This document shows, in pieces, positions 1 to 11,119 of a stretch of 64,000 nucleotides of DNA; positions within the stretch are counted from its first letter, which is position 1; every line of letters begins with the position of its first letter. The notes beneath the pieces are model-generated. The model did no database searches. It saw only the letters and a list, made by a program, of their open reading frames with translations, and had not been told where the DNA came from. The DNA lies in assembly GCA_031002005.1 (NCBI GenBank), contig JARYHS010008074.1, positions 13,338,924-13,402,923 of the forward strand, read 5' to 3'. A program made the position numbers and the translations under genes. The DNA comes from Vandiemenella viatica. Its lineage: Eukaryota; Arthropoda; Insecta; Orthoptera; Morabidae.

Positions 1-969
1 TAATAGAACTAAGTCAACCTGGGATTGCTTATCTATAACCCAGCACAAGTCATGAATTCATAGTGCAAGTTGTGTCTAGCAGCATCGTCCTTTTCTGAAT
101 CCCTGTTGGCTTTGGTTTAAAGGATCCTCTTCATCCAAAAACCACATGTCATGTGAATAGATGATATGTTCTAAAATCCTGAAGATCAATCTATAACTTT
201 GAGGATCATTAACATTCCCACTTTTAAATACTGGACTTAACAATAGCAGTCTTCTAACTCAGCAAGTATGTTTCCTTGAACCAAGGAGGTGGCATATAAT
301 TTCATTAAATATGGTGCAAGTTCCTTTGCATACGTAGAGTAGAATCTAGTAGTAATACCGTCTGGTCTGGGAGCCTTATTGTTTTTTTATATTCCTAAGC
401 AGTTTTGTATTCCATCAACATCAAGAATGAGATCTTTCATAATTTTGTTGGTATGCTTATTAAATATCAGGATCTCCTCTACATTTTTTGTTTTGAAAGC
501 TTTTTTAAAGACATTATTCAAAATTTCTGCTTTCTGTATGCTAGATTCTGATAATTCCCCATTTTCCTTAATTAGTGTTGGTATAACTTTACGAGAGCCT
601 CTCATTACCTTGATATATGACCAGAATTTTTTTGGATTAGTAATTAGATCTTCAGATAAATCCTGATTTGGAATTCTTTAAAAGCTTCATGCATTTCCTT
701 GCACACTTCTGCTCACAACTGCACTAATTTAAGGCGAGAAGATGAGTCCTCCGATTTCTTTACCATGGTATGTAAATGTCTTTGTTCCTGAGTTTCACTT
801 TCCAATTGAGCCACAGAAAGTTCTTAATCTCTTAACAACAAATTTATTTTTACTGGTCCATATTATTTCTTTCAAATTATACCAAACTTCCTCAGTATTC
901 GTATTTAGCGTGTATGTTTCAAAATTTTTCGTCAAGGCTTAACCATACCTGCCTCATTTGCCTTGTGAT
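1..969 (-). mobile_element. CR1/Jockey-like non-LTR retrotransposon, reverse-transcriptase part (5' side of the insertion lies at 3225-4260)
   Basis: Read on the minus strand, the peptide around 387-605 is followed near 370-300 by KAPRPDGITTRFYST and YAKELAPYL, then near 230-190 by SPVFKSGNVNDPQSYRL and near 110-60 by QSQQGFRKGRCC. These are the opening motifs of a LINE reverse transcriptase (K-A-P-G-P-D-G-I; P-I-F-K-x-G; G-F-R-x-x-x-S-C). Several stops and frameshifts show it is dead. The element runs off the left edge of the window. Its upstream endonuclease half is at 3440-4260, beyond the long-inverted-repeat insertion. Clade (CR1 versus Jockey) is inferred from motif style only. Confidence 0.8.
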
Positions 970-1520
970 CCAGTCAAATTAGGTAAAAAAAGGAGCAAAC
1001 CTCAGAATGAAATATAACAAGCTGAAAATTTGCACAAACCTTTGTTTTAACATTTTATAAGTTGGCCAAAAGTCTCATAGAATCTCGTGTACGCTAGTCA
1101 AGATATTCAAGGTCAAAGGTCACAAAAAAAAACGTTTTTTACAAATAACTCGCTTCCTTTGCTCTAAATGTTAATTCGAGTTATTAGAAAAGTTCTAGAA
1201 CATAAAATTCTCTACAAATTTCGTAATAGATGATATTTCATAGATGTAACCCTTCTAAGATGGAGTGTGGAGAGTGGGGAGCGCTTAGCCAAGTACGTTA
1301 ACTGTAGAATCCAATAGACAGAATGAGTTATAATGTTATTTATGCATTAATAATTTTGTAATTAGGAAAATTGTAATTATTTACGTATTAATAAATTGTA
1401 TTTATTGATATTATATTTTTATGAATATCATACATTCATTTAATAATATTAATAAAATATTTGAATGAAATAATTAAATGCATTTTGATTATATTTTTTA
1501 TCTCTAAACAGTTTACCACA
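970..1520 (+). repeat. Left terminal inverted repeat of the long-TIR element
   Basis: AT-rich, non-coding arm. It is paired with 2645-3224 in opposite orientation. Shared landmarks include TCAAGGTCAAAGGTCAC (about 1107), TAGAGAATTTTATG in the other arm, and TCCAATAGACAG (about 1310), each seen as reverse complement in the other arm. Confidence 0.75.
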
Positions 1521-1703
1521 AATCTATTACAATTCAAGTATTAAAGTAAAAATAACTGTTGGCCTTTCAAGGTCTTACAAAGTGTTTTTTGTATGAAACA
1601 AAGATTGTGCCAATCAACCAAGAATTTTTTTTATCGAACTGATGTAATAAATAACTTTATTGAAATGCTTATTAAGAAATAAAAACTTTTAACATCACTA
1701 CAA

Positions 1704-2360
1704 AACAAGCCCGAGATGATGCTGATGTTCAAAACAGCAGTTGCAGAATCTACACAACAAAATACTGTCTACATCACAGGAGAAGATATCGGTATACTAG
1801 TTCTTTTAATAGGATGTACTCAATCACATATGCAAATTAAAAAAAAATTAAAAAATCAGTAAGTTTAATGCGGAAACACAAAAATATTTGACCAAAAGCT
1901 TTGACAAATAGCCTCGTTCTAAGAAACAAATTATTTTTGCATGCCTTTAGTTTATGTGACACAACATATGCACTTTTTAAAAAGGAAAACTATCAATTAT
2001 TAAAATTTTCAAGACGCATTCCGATTTGGATCAAGCAGCACTGTCCTCTAGAAACATTGTTTGAAAATGGAGTTCTTGTCTTTTTAGCAATGTATAATCC
2101 TCTAAATTTTGAATACAGCATAGATGATTTTCGATACACAGAATTTATCAAATCAGCTATATTCAACAAACCTGTCCAGTTATCCACTCTTCCACCTACA
2201 AGTGCAGCAACTCGACAGCAGCACATTAATCATGGCTACTATCAGATCCAAACTTGGTTAAGGAATGATTTAGAACCCAAGGAATGGGGGTGGATGTTGC
2301 AAAATGAAGTTGTAATTGCAATGAAGGCTGAGGTTCTAATTAAAGATGCAAAAAAGTAGA
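1704..2360 (+). pseudogene. Remnant of a PIN/FEN-like nuclease gene carried by the long-TIR element
   Basis: Three motifs appear in order but in different frames: QARDDADV near 1704-1727, VYITGEDIGILVLLIG near 1768-1815, and FLHAFSLCDTTYALFKK near 1937-1985. They are followed by LPPTSAATRQQH and WLRNDLEPKEWGW, and the last open stretch ends at 2357. The pattern D-A-D...G-E-D-x-D-L-L-V-L-L...G-C-D-T-T-S-x-F is the layout of metal-binding acidic residues in PIN/FEN-type nucleases. I recall it in uncharacterised transposon-linked proteins of arthropods. Here the second D of GEDVD is G and the G of GCDTT is L (SLCDTT), there is a stop at about 1860 and at least two frameshifts, so it is not functional. 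Family assignment is my inference. Confidence 0.55.
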
Positions 2361-2644
2361 GTTGCAATGATCCTCAGTTTGTGGTCAGTGTAATGGACAA
2401 GCATGCTTCAATACTTCATTATAACCAGGTGATCTGGATGAAGAAAGTAAATATGAACCTAAAATCTTTGAAGCTTTAGAATCGAATTTAATGGATGACG
2501 ATGATGATGATAATGAATTAGAAATTCAAGTTTAGTGACAAGAAGAGGAATACGACGACAAACATGAAGTGTATTGAGCTGCGTACTTGACATAAGCAGT
2601 AACAACAACAAAATTCTGTATATATTAACTTGAATTGTAGTAGT

Positions 2645-3224
2645 TTTATGATAAACTGTCAGGAAATAAAAAAATGAAAAAAAAGATTAAAGTGCATTGA
2701 ACCTAATTCATTTAAATATCTTATTATTAATTTTAAATAAGTTTATATTAAACTAATATATAATTTATAAATAATTTAATGTCCATAAATACAATTTATT
2801 GATTAGTAAATAATTACAGTTTTTCATTATTACAACATTATTAATAAATAATTAACATTATAAATCATACTGTCTATTGGATTTTACAGTTAACGTATTG
2901 TACAGTAGTGTTATCGTCCATACGGCTAATTGGCTAATTGCTCCACACTCCATGTCAAGAAGGGTTAAATCTATGAAATATTGTAGAGAATTTTATGCTC
3001 TACAGCTTTTCTAATAACTCAAAATAACATTTAGAGTAAAGAAAGTGAGATATTTATAAATAAAAAACATAAAAAAATTGTGACCTTTGACCTTGAATAT
3101 CTTGACTAGCATATATGAGATTCTATGAGACTTTTGAACCAACTTATAAAATATCAAAACAAAGGTTTATGTAAATTTACAGCTTGTTATCTTTCATTCC
3201 AAGGTTTAATCCTTATGTGACTGG
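2645..3224 (-). repeat. Right terminal inverted repeat of the long-TIR element
   Basis: Reverse-complement partner of 970-1520. Divergence of perhaps 15-20 percent with small indels suggests that the arms have aged independently. It ends in TGACTGG at 3218-3224. Confidence 0.75.
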
Positions 3225-3240
3225 AATATTATCGAAGCAA

Positions 3241-3330
3241 TAAATTTCTCTCAGGCTTCCAGCCGTGTTAAGATGTCACATTTGTGTGACGTTTCGAAGG
3301 TGTCCTTCTCTGCCTTCATTCTCAACCAAA
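3241..3330 (-). repeat. Fragment with hammerhead-like fold, between the long-TIR element and the LINE
   Basis: Minus strand: a GAAGG/CCTTC stem is followed by CGAAACGTCACAC, echoing the helix II plus GAAAC block of the palindromic families described elsewhere in the window. The plus strand has CAGGCTTCCAGCCG, like the CGTAGGCTTCCGCGGCC head at 63216. It is a short remnant. Confidence 0.35.
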
Positions 3331-3439
3331 TGTCAATAATTAACTGTTTGTGTATTCAGCCGCTGCCACAGAAACGGTGGAAGACAGAAGCCAACACAAC
3401 TCCATTATGTCATCCACTCTTCTGCCCGAGAGAAAATTA

Positions 3440-4260
3440 TTAATATACAACACCGTGAAAGATTACAATCTTACGATATATGAGCTTATCTTCATTGTGT
3501 TTCAATGTCAGACTAGATTTTAAAGTCACCACAACTGCCTTGTGATTGCTTATAGCATCTTCTATACAAACTGTATCTACAATATCCAGATTGCTTGTAA
3601 GAAAAAGATCCAGAATGGACAAGATATCCTTGTCACTTCATGTTGTGTTTTCCACCATCTGCTCAAGAGAAGTTTTCTTGAATGATACTAGGAATGATTC
3701 AGTTATTAAACTATCTCTTCCACCTGACCTGAACGAACATGTCCCAATTAATGCAAGGTTTATTAAAATCGCCTCCCAAGATCAATGTACGTCCCAGAAA
3801 TTTTTGAGAAATACTTTTAAGTTACTGTCTAAAATATTCCACGCTATCCAATCCAGAATTTGGATGTCCATAAAATGACCCTACTATGAACTTTAAATTT
3901 CTACCATGTTTAACATTCACCCATGTTAACTTGCAAAAATTTTCTGTTTCATTTACTACAGAGCAATTGACAGTTTTATTAAAGGCTGCAAACACACCTA
4001 CTCCCATTGAGGTAGTTCTGTCCTAACAAAAAAAAAAAAATATATTTTGGGGGCAAATGCTTCATTAGATTCAACCAACTCGTAGTTCCTAGTATTATAT
4101 TGACATCATTAGTCACAACTGCAGTGTGTAAATCTGCTACTTTCCATTAATACTCCAACAATTTAGGACCATTATTCTTAGCTGCTTGTGTATTGTTATT
4201 TGTAGAGTGTAAACTCACATTTTCCTGTTCTTATTCCAAAAGGAAATGAGTGAAGTATTT
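3440..4260 (-). mobile_element. CR1/Jockey-like non-LTR retrotransposon, endonuclease part
   Basis: On the minus strand, 4200-4040 reads KVADLHTAVV and NDVNIILGTTSWLN. 4007-3822 then reads MGVGVFAAFN and NLKFIVGSFYGHPNS, and 3622-3440 reads MSILDLFLTSNLDIVD, DAISNHKAVVVTL. These are LINE apurinic-endonuclease motifs (E-T/S-W-L; G-G-G-V; Y-R-P-P-N-S; L-D-L-x-x-T; S-D-H/N-H-K-A-V). The glycine-histidine change in GHPNS, the N in SNHKA and the frame breaks mark a dead copy. It precedes the reverse transcriptase found at 1-969 on the same strand. The true 5' end is not defined. Confidence 0.75.
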
Positions 4261-4670
4261 GCAGCTGTGATATTAGATTTACTCTTGCCTTATTATACTA
4301 ACAGGTGGTCTAGTAGCTAACTGATTATAAATTGCTTGTTATATTTTTTATATTATTATTAAGTGTATGTACTGTCCCACATCCCCGAGACTGTTCTTCC
4401 ATGGAATCTAAGTGAACATATCTGTCTATCCATTTATCTTAAGAACCAGTGAAATTTGAGACTTTTCAAGTCAATACTACTAGGCAATTCAAATTAAGGT
4501 TGCATTATCATTAAAATGTGATAAAATCTTAATTCTGACTTACAGAAAAACTGCTGTCAATACTTGAAAACAAGATAATTACTCAAAACATGATCTCTGT
4601 ACTGATGATAATGTTTATAGTAATTTATTGTGTAGCATTATATATACTCACCCTCATTATCTTTTTTAAT

Positions 4671-5009
4671 TAAACTAAGGAAAAAGGAAACTGCTTTAGG
4701 CAATATAATTGCAAGGAAAGGGAAAATGACTCATCACTCACCAAAGTTGAAGGCAGCGACGAGAGAAGAACATATATTACGAACACACAAATAAATAAAC
4801 TCAATATTTCGGTAGTTAAACCTTATTCATGACATAGAAAATGAGTCATGCGCCTCGGGAGGTGTGCACACACCGGGGGCTGCTGCAGGGCATGCAGCAA
4901 CCCCCGGTGTGTGCACACCTCCCGAGGCGCATGACTCATTTTCTATGTCATGAATAAGGTTTAACTACCGAAATATTGAGTTTATTTATTTTTGTGTTCA
5001 TAATATACG
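4671..5009. mobile_element. Near-perfect palindromic insertion derived from Penelope-like termini
   Basis: Two arms of about 118 bp (roughly 4770-4888 and 4893-5009) are reverse complements with only about three mismatches and almost no spacer. The insertion is flanked by TCATTATCTTTTTTAAT (4654-4670) and TCATTATCTTTTTAAT (5010-5025), a 16-17 bp target-site duplication. The left flank segment (4735-4762) carries CACTCACCAAAGTTGAAGG, the tag found at the ends of the Penelope-like elements at 49060 and 58490. Each arm holds TAACTACCGAAATATTGAG, resembling the GAAA side of a hammerhead core (right arm 4947-4980 on +, left arm on -). No coding capacity. Confidence 0.8.
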
Positions 5010-5025
5010 TCATTATCTTTTTAAT

Positions 5026-7902
5026 GTTTCTACTTTGTGGGTCATTCAGTACTTCCTCTTCAGAGGCTGTGTTTATTTTAAAAGCAATGCTGCATCTATT
5101 ACTGATGGTAGGCTTGTTGTAGTAGTTTTAAGGGGGAAGCAGATTTGTTGCTGTCTGTCTGTGAAACATTTAAGTTGTGTTATGTGTGATAAGGGTTTTT
5201 TTTTGGGAGGGGGGGGGGAATGAAAAAACTACAATCCCGATGGATGGTACACTGGACCCAAGATCTGAACCTAGGTTCATTGTACCTCTGTGATCCAGGA
5301 TGGTGGTACTTTCATATGGCTTTCTTGATATATGCAGTTGAAGATTAAACAAAAAGCCAGAAATTGATTCTTTGCTGTAGTGTTTCCTCAAAAGATGTAG
5401 TAATAAGGGTGCAGATTGTACAGTCCCTCTGGCCTATTAAAGTTCTGAGCCACTATATGCTATGTTTTATAAACATTTGTCTGCAGACAGTATCATTCTG
5501 GTTATTCAAAATACCCTACTTCTCCTTCAGTATATTTGAAAGAAAGTTTTATTCTGCTTGGTGCTGGGTCATTTGGCAATGTATCAGCAAATTAAATTTC
5601 CAGAGCAGCCTGTAAAATGGTAAAGGTGGAAATCATTATAGCCTGACTGTTCCTCTGTCTGAAAACCTGAGATCTTTTGTGCCTTGGCAGATGCAATAGC
5701 TGTAATATACTTCAATTAAACAAGATGGGCCTCTAGCTGAAGAGCACCTCCTTGCAGTTATCTATGGCATATGAGGCTCTTCTTGCTTGCATCCATACAG
5801 GGAAAGTCTATGACAAATGGTCACTTTCTGCACTGACCACTACCTGGTTCTTATTTTATGAATTAAGGACAGATCATGTCCTGGCTGGTGATTTGTTTTA
5901 TGTTTTAAATAATAACCACAGCAAGATATTACAATTCTATTTGTTATCTGCCCTTTTCTGAGGAGAGTTGAGTGTTGGTTATTTGGTTATGTACAACTGC
6001 TGACTTGCTGTTGTACACTCCTGAGATTTTATAATATTAATTATTTTGGTACTCGTTGTCTGTTTTATCCCTGTTTAGCCTCTTCACAGCCAATCAGATA
6101 TATTATTTATTTCCATATACGTTTTCATTTGCATTTATGACTACTCTCATTACATTAAGGTGGCAATCAAAAATTATTTTTTCAATACACATTGTCATTT
6201 TAGCTAATTTTCTTTTAGCTATTTATTATTATTAAGTGCGTATAGACCCAGCTAGGTCATGCAACACTTTTATGATTCTTTTTCTGACCTTGTAAGTAGC
6301 TCTCATTTTCTCTCCATAAGCTGTCTTTCTTTCTTCAGTCCACCTGGTTCCTGGCTCTTTAATATTTTTTAAAGAATTAAAGAGATGAGTAGGCACATTC
6401 AATGACATTGCTAAGGTGTGGAATGGTACTGTGGTTTTTGAGGGAGCCAGTAACTTGCTAGTAACTTCAGAAAGTCCCTAATCGTAAAGAGGAGAGTCAA
6501 TCTGGTAGCAGGAAAAGTTGTCATGTTCTATGATAGTTCATCAGAAAATAACCTAGCAGCATGTTTGCTTTTACAAGCAAAGTCCCCCCCCCCATCCCCT
6601 GACCCCCCACCCCCCAATAAATGTAATAATGTCCTTGGAAGATTTCTTCAACACATTAAATTAATCCTCCTCGCTAAAAGAGTACAGGAGTCAATAAGAC
6701 AAAGCTGAATCAAGATTTATGCAAGATTAATTGCATAACTGATGGCTAAATAAACTGTTCCTCTTTAACTGTCTGTTGTGATACTAAAAGATGGTAGTGG
6801 AAAAATCTTTGTTGTGCTTCTTGTCTGCTAATTTAGAAAGATGTAACTGTATTTTGGCAAGGGGGCTTCAGTCAGCTTTAAATACTTTATGAGTTACTAG
6901 ATGCTGAGACAATCGAATCTGTAATTTAAAGAGTATCTTCTTTATCAGTAGTCTTTATCAGATCTGTGGAGTGGCAAGAATAGAAGAGGTATTTTACAGA
7001 TTGTGTATAAGCAGAAATAAAAATATAAAAACCAATTCTAATACCATTTTATTTAGTATACAAATAAACATAATGTGATTTTGATAGATTGCTCTCACAT
7101 ATTTAGTGAAAATGCTAAGTGCAACTTGCATTATAAGAAAGATGGAAATACCCTGCTGCCAAGTCTACTATTAACAAGGTATATTATCTGAGACTGATGA
7201 TATCTCAATTAGTGGTATAACTTATTCAGCAACAGATTATTATCATTGGCATTATTTAGTAACAGCTTAGCTAAAGTCTGAAGAGACATACTAGAAACCT
7301 TCTTCTCTGTAAGTGCTTCCCTATTTCATGAAGATGTTGGTGTGTTTTAATATTAACAAACATCTTGAAATTCTCAAATTAACTGTAAAATTACTTAATA
7401 ATTTTCACATCATTCATTCAGATGAAATCTTCCAGGTCCTCGGTCCTGCTGTAGCCTACAATTTAGTTAACGAAACTTTCTGGTTCAGAAATTCCTATGT
7501 TTTATAGAACTGAATGACAACTCATCATGCTCACAGCACCATCTCACAAACTCTAATACATTCAATCTAGTCTAAGACCTGAACATTAAATATCTCTGAA
7601 TTAGTAGTCTGTCAGGTTGACTTGCATTTTATATTCATACTGCCTCATGAGCAAAATAGGATAGGATGATTTCTCTCATTATTTGGGATTATAGTATACA
7701 AAAACTTCTTTGTGCCACCTACCACATTCCCTCAAAATTTCAAGTCAGTCCACTGACTACTTTCCAAATTTTGTGAGCACAAATACATACAAGATGAATT
7801 TTTATATATAAAGATTAAAGTCACTCCATCAATGATATGTTGCAGTAGTTCAGAATTCAACATTTCTTGTTGTTCAAACAATTAAAACAGAATGAATTAT
7901 GC
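5026..7902. other. Intronic or 5' sequence with no recognised gene
   Basis: About 2.9 kb of AT-rich sequence with a G-run at 5205-5218 and C-runs at 6585-6615. Short open frames here lack domain motifs, codon structure or splice context and none resembles a dynein exon. I see nothing else I can support. Confidence 0.5.
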
Positions 7903-8121
7903 TACTGAGCCTGGCGAGTAAGCAGTAGTGCTTAAGCCTGTCATTTTAGAGGATGGGGGTTCGAATCCCCATCAAGCTTTACTGATTTTAGTTTTACATG
8001 GTTTCCAAAAATCACTCCAGTTGAATGCTGAGATGGTTCCTGCCAAAGGCTATGGTTTAATTCCTTCCCCTTCCCTGTTCCTAATCCTCATTCATCTCTA
8101 ATTAACTAGACGTAAAAAAAA
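7903..8121 (+). mobile_element. tRNA-derived SINE, copy 1
   Basis: The head starts near 7903 with a degenerate A box (CTGGCGAGTAAGC) and a good pol III B box, GGTTCGAATCC, at 7959-7969. The body (TTTACATGGTTTCC, AATCACTCCAG, GAATGCTGAGATGGTTCC) is shared with copies at 20460-20690 and 16490-16690(-), and the 3' end is A-rich (8113-8121). It is not a tRNA gene: the head does not close into an acceptor stem and continues into the SINE body. Confidence 0.75.
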
Positions 8122-8903
8122 GACAAGTATCTACGCAAAAGCTTATTTTGTCACTTCCTTTGCTCCCTTCAAACCTCTGCAAATGAGGCATAGTCTGCAG
8201 TGATAGGACTATACATGCCATCTGTAATAAAAAGCGAATTTCCCTCTTCAGTGAGGAGGAAAATGTTTGTTGGCTGACAAAGGACTATGCTGCTGTGAAC
8301 CAGTTCTCTCCAGCCAATCAAGAGGACTGGAGTACTTCTATGAATTAACTATTGCTATCTGCTGATTTGAGATGAACTGATGGATTGGGATATCTGTGAC
8401 ATGGTATCACAATTTTATGCTGACAGTTACATTCTAAGGACAGGTTTATGATCTGATCACTATTTCAAATTAGAATCATGACAAGATGATCAATGTGGAA
8501 GGATTTTTATTGTGTCAGGTCTTTTCCTGAAATTTGTAGGTAGGTGTAATTTATTATTATTTATCATTAACTATTATACAGTTATCCAAAAGCTTCATTA
8601 ATTTTTTTTAAATATATTCTGCTGATCTTATAGCCATTAAAGTGATAATTTACTGTTCCTGAAATCTTGGTATCCTCTCTACTGTCATGAGGATACTTAT
8701 TTTCATTTTATTTTGTTCATTGTGGCTGTCGGGATGTGGCCGTTTGATTTTAAAAGCCCTTTGGTAGGGTGATAATAATCTTATTGTTGACTTGAAAATG
8801 AAGACATCAACAACAACACTAATAGCAATCATGTGCACTCAAGTTTATGGAGAGTATTATAATCAAAAATAATTGCAGATGCGAAACTTTTTTTGCCCCC
8901 CAG

Positions 8904-9096
8904 ATCATTTGCCACACCACCAGAGCCAGTACAGGTGACTTGTGAATGTGTGGCCATCCTCAGAGGTGTAAAGGAAGTCAATTGGAAGTCAGCTAAGGCA
9001 ATTATGGCAGATCCAAACTTCCTGCGTACCCTACAAGAGATGAACTGTGACCTTATCACAAATGCACAAGTTCGAGCTGTCAAGGCTCATATGAAG
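8904..9096 (+). CDS. Dnah10: Dynein heavy chain exon A: microtubule-binding domain
   Basis: This 193-nt exon follows a pyrimidine-rich acceptor ending in CAG and ends at a GT after an ATG AAG codon pair. Its first base completes an arginine codon begun in an upstream exon outside the recognised sequence; it ends on a codon boundary. The 64 residues begin SFATPPEPVQVTCECVAIL and continue with the GVKEVNWKSAKAIMADPNFL block. That is the dynein stalk-tip microtubule-binding domain: a PP turn, a helix, then the W-(K/A)-x-AK...DPNFL motif that all heavy chains share. The arginine before SFATPP also fits the family, which supports this acceptor. I see no stop or frameshift. The next intron is 12.9 kb. 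Confidence 0.92.
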
Positions 9097-10338
9097 GTAT
9101 TGTAATTCCAGTGATTGTTGTTAGGAGCATACCTTAACCTTAAGAAAAACAGTTGAAACTGAACAGTATAGTAGAGAAATAATCAACAGATATCTGGTTG
9201 TTTAACATACAGTAGTATGATTGAAGTGCTGTGACTGTTTTGAAATTTTGCTGTAGTAGGGCCAAGTGTGGTGGACTATATTTTGTGGGGTATTAAATGT
9301 GGTGGACTCTAGGGTGGAGAAACTAACCTTTGTGACTATGCTAACCCTCTTCGTATCATGCATCTTGAGTATCTGATGTCGCTTCTATTCTTGTGTTTTG
9401 ATCTTGTTATCTTGCATTTTGTTAGCTACTAATCATGATACTATATGTCAAGAATTTGACCTGATTAATGCATTCAGAATAAAGGATAGTGAAGTCTAGT
9501 ACACATTAAATGACTAGCTGAGGGTCAACCCCAATATAAAGGATAGTAGGCAATTACCAGTTTAAGAATTTATTATTCAATGATACTTGTACCAAGGAAG
9601 ATTTTTTTTTATTTTTATTTTTTAATTTTTTTTAATAATTTTTTATTTTTTTTTTTTTTTTACATATGTATCTTTCTGCTAATAAAAGGTTACATCAACA
9701 AAGCGTTAATGAGTCTTTTGGTACAGACCAATGCATTGTAAACTTTTTCATTACCAACATGATTTTACTACATGTTGTAGCATCCAATATGTTTGAGGAG
9801 CTGACTGAAATGTTAAACCCTAGTAAAAACTCATTTTCTAGAGGGACATTTGGTAGACATATTGTTGATGGTTAACTTTTACCAGATAGCTGTAACTTGC
9901 GCTAAATTTGCAAAACTCTAACGCTTTAATGATTATTAAAGAAACTTTTTAAGTAGCGGGTTAACAATTAACAAAGTTAACATTTTGATTAACTGTGTCT
10001 AGTTATGGACCTAGTATAGAACACAAGACAAACAAAAAGTTTAAAACCTTATAAATGTAGGGAGAAACCCATTTAGCAATGGAAGTCTGTACATACCACT
10101 GAAGTAAGCTTCAACTTTGGTGAGCGATAGTTTATTTTCCCGGTCATGTATAATTTTCTCAAAGGTGTTTTTTGTCTGTCTGCCATATCTCCCTTCATAA
10201 TTCATCAAAATTAATTATTGAGGTATAATTTTGAAAATTACACTTCCTGTTAATGAAAAAAAATCAAAAAGTTAAAAATTAATGTTTTCATTGAAGAACT
10301 TTATTTTAAAAAGTTTTTATAAAGCCACATTTGTATTT
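9097..10338. other. Intron sequence, no recognised gene
   Basis: First part of the 12.9-kb intron after exon A. It has a T-rich low-complexity stretch at 9601-9662. A short tag at 10107-10132 (CTTCAACTTTGGTGAGCGAT) matches, in reverse complement, the terminal tag of the Penelope-like elements, so a scrap of such a terminus may lie here. Confidence 0.45.
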
Positions 10339-10500
10339 AAAAAATGTAGTTGGTGCTATCTGTTGACAATTTGATCAACTACCATACACAACAGCTGTCA
10401 TTTGGAGTTGTTTATATTCTTTAAAGAATGTAGAAGGTGCCATCTATTGACAGTTTAACTAACATTACAGCTGTTGGTCGGAGTTGTTTACATTCTTTAT
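10339..10500 (+). repeat. Two-copy tandem repeat of about 80 bp
   Basis: 10339-10422 and 10423-10500 align along their length: each has AATGTAG-(T/A)-(T/A)-GGTGC, CTATTGACA or CTGTTGACA, ACAGCTGT, GGAGTTGTTTA and ATTCTTTA. Copies are roughly 80 percent identical. Function unknown. Confidence 0.65.
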
Positions 10501-10623
10501 GAAAATGTAATCTATCACGCAAATAAACCAGATTATACCAACATATCATAAACTGATGTAATAAATCATTATAAACATTTACATCAAATCACAAACATAT
10601 AATAAACTGAATTAAATCAAAAA

Positions 10624-11110
10624 GAGGTGATTGTACAAAAATTAACGAATGTCATTTCCAATTTGTTATCTGGAGAGGAAAACGTTTATCTCACTTCTGA
10701 TTCTGTCCGACAAGAAGAAATAAACAACATTCAGTTGCACCTCATGGAATTATTCAACTCCTTAAATCTGTCTGGTTTACCACCTCACAAATTGCTTTTA
10801 AAGAAAATTGCTATCATAATGTTTTAAGGGATTAATTAATGGTGCAAGATTAATGATAATTCACTTAGATGAGTACATTATCACTGCTAAATTCATTCAG
10901 GCCAATAAAACTGTGCTCATACCCCACATTATCCTCACTACTTCTGATCCAATCATGCCTTTCAAAATGATAAGAAAACAATTTCCAGTAAAAATAACCT
11001 TTGTATGATCAGGCCAGGATAGTATTTATGAGATATGTTTTATTCTTATATGTGGCTATTTCACAAGTTCATAGATTCAGTGATATTATGTTTGTGGTAA
11101 AGACTCCTAA
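10624..11110 (+). pseudogene. Helitron PIF1-like helicase fragment
   Basis: The frame starting near 10630 reads VQKLTNVISNLLSGEENVYL, then LFNSLNLSGLPPHKLLLKKI and AIIMF. After a one-base shift at about 10827 it continues GLINGARLMIIHLDEY, ANKTVLIPHIIL, SDPIMPFKMIRKQFPVKITF, and stops at TGA near 11008. This is the order of the C-terminal half of Helitron-encoded PIF1-type helicases (L-P-P-H-K-L; L-x-N-G-T-R-L; P-R-I...S-D; P-F...R-x-Q-F-P-V; then F-A-M-T-I-N-K-S-Q-G-Q). The frameshift, in-frame stops and missing Walker motifs upstream mark it as a dead fragment. No Helitron 3' hairpin or CTRR end was found. Confidence 0.7.
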
Positions 11111-11119
11111 GGTCCAGTA

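Larger units (their letters stand above)
970..3224. mobile_element. Long-inverted-repeat DNA element with a decayed nuclease-like gene
   Basis: The left terminus from 970 (CCAGTCA...) is matched as reverse complement by the right terminus ending at 3224 (...TGACTGG). The similarity continues inward for roughly 550 bp, to about 1520 and 2645, with clear alignment at 1000-1120 against 3090-3210, at 1140-1300 against 2890-3070, and at 1430-1520 against 2645-2730. The ~1.1-kb centre holds a decayed ORF (1704-2360). I could not define a target-site duplication. The end motif CCAGTCACAT resembles the Tc1-type terminus at 25370, which could mean Tc1/mariner affinity or chance. The element sits inside the LINE whose two halves flank it. 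Confidence 0.75.

Noticed and set aside
1901..2359. Possible host gene
   Set aside because: It sits inside long terminal inverted repeats, is frameshifted relative to its upstream motifs and lacks introns; treated as an element-borne pseudogene.
7903..7975. Possible tRNA gene
   Set aside because: A and B boxes are present, but there is no acceptor-stem pairing and the sequence runs into a SINE body seen at two other places.
8829..9083. 84-codon minus-strand frame
   Set aside because: It is the antisense shadow of dynein exon A.
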